DNA of 6,821 bases from Bacillota bacterium (GTDB lineage Bacteria > Bacillota > Clostridia > Peptostreptococcales > Thermotaleaceae), in contig JAMNXX010000292.1 of the NCBI GenBank assembly GCA_023623095.1, forward strand, positions 1 through 6,821, read 5' to 3'. A model generated the notes under the pieces. It had not been told where the DNA came from and made no database searches. It was given only the letters and a program-made list of their open reading frames with translations. Below are positions 6,525 through 6,821 of the stretch, piece after piece. The position numbers and the translations under genes are program-made. Each line of letters opens with the position of its first letter. Position 1 is the stretch's first letter.

Positions 6525-6821
6525 ATGAAAAAATTAAGCAAACAAGATTTATATGATATTCTCTATGGCTGTACAATATTGGGAACAGGTGGTGGCGGTG
6601 AACTAGAAGAAGGGCTGAAACTGATCGATCGCGCTTTTGAAAAAGGAAAAGAATTTATTCTGGTGGATCTTGATGAAGTAGATGAGGAAGCGATGATTGC
6701 AACGCCTTATATGTGTGGTGCGATTTCTCCTATCACAGAAGAAGAAGAGAAAAAGTATCGTGATCTGCCTCAGATTGGGGAAGAGCCGGCAGTGCATGCT
6801 TTCATAGCGATGGAGGAATAT
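6525..6821 (+). CDS. DUF917 family protein (COG3535, S-methyl thiohydantoin desulfurase domain), N-terminal fragment cut by the window
   Basis: The first 99 residues of a protein whose full family length is usually around 350-370, with no stop before the window ends. The N-terminus reads MKKLSKQDLYDILYGC, then TILGTGGGGELEEG (17-30). The Leu-Gly-Thr-Gly4 motif close to the start is the clearest hallmark of DUF917. FILVDLDEVDEEA follows (44-56), then a segment with MCGAISPI (63-70), where the family typically has a strand and a small-residue turn leading towards EAxxA helices. No signal peptide is seen. Members often sit beside hydantoinase/oxoprolinase-type or amino-acid catabolic genes, and one branch is named for thiohydantoin desulfuration, so a role in breaking down a cyclic amide-like compound is plausible. 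No catalytic residue can be judged from this part. The gap of 102 bases from the previous gene has no clear terminator or promoter, so co-transcription is likely. Confidence 0.85.
   Translation, partial: MKKLSKQDLYDILYGCTILGTGGGGELEEGLKLIDRAFEKGKEFILVDLDEVDEEAMIATPYMCGAISPITEEEEKKYRDLPQIGEEPAVHAFIAMEEY

Overview
The window is an AT-rich stretch with strong AGGAGG-type ribosome-binding sites, short intergenic gaps, occasional TTG/GTG starts and a fused Dpp-type ATPase. Together these suggest a low-GC Gram-positive bacterium of the Firmicutes, most likely a clostridium. This is an inference from style and gene content; no rRNA or other marker gene is present. Every supported gene lies on the + strand, and both ends of the window cut through a gene.

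Layout: (1) 1-1435, the C-terminal part of a family 5 extracellular solute-binding protein (peptide/nickel/opine type). (2) 1440-1473, a perfect 30-base palindrome with a T-rich tail: an intrinsic terminator or attenuator inside the operon. (3) 1498-2508, a DppB-type permease, probably starting at TTG. (4) 2522-3415, a DppC-type permease. (5) 3430-5241, one polypeptide carrying both ABC ATPase domains (DppD-DppF fusion), with a four-cysteine C-terminal motif and an altered first H-loop. (6) 5294-5328, a strong imperfect hairpin without a T tract. (7) 5376-6422, a 348-residue protein of the M29-aminopeptidase/NicX superfamily with a NicX-like His/His-Asp metal triad. (8) 6525-6821, the N-terminus of a DUF917 (COG3535, S-methyl thiohydantoin desulfurase domain) protein.

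Genes 1-5 make a complete importer for a peptide-like or other small amide-like solute: lipoprotein receptor, two membrane subunits and a fused ATPase. The two following genes are probable cytoplasmic enzymes, and their position suggests that they process the imported compound. The substrate cannot be read from the sequence. The combination of a Dpp-type importer, a NicX/M29-like metalloenzyme and a DUF917 protein looks like a catabolic module for a cyclic or modified amide/amino-acid compound, and is the best candidate here for an undescribed pathway.

The points most worth a second look are the loss of the switch histidine in the first ATPase domain, a possible three-way RNA pairing that links the attenuator to the permease ribosome-binding site, and the metal-site residues of the NicX-like enzyme. 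No stretch longer than 300 bases lacks a gene. No tRNA, rRNA, CRISPR array, transposase or prophage gene was seen.
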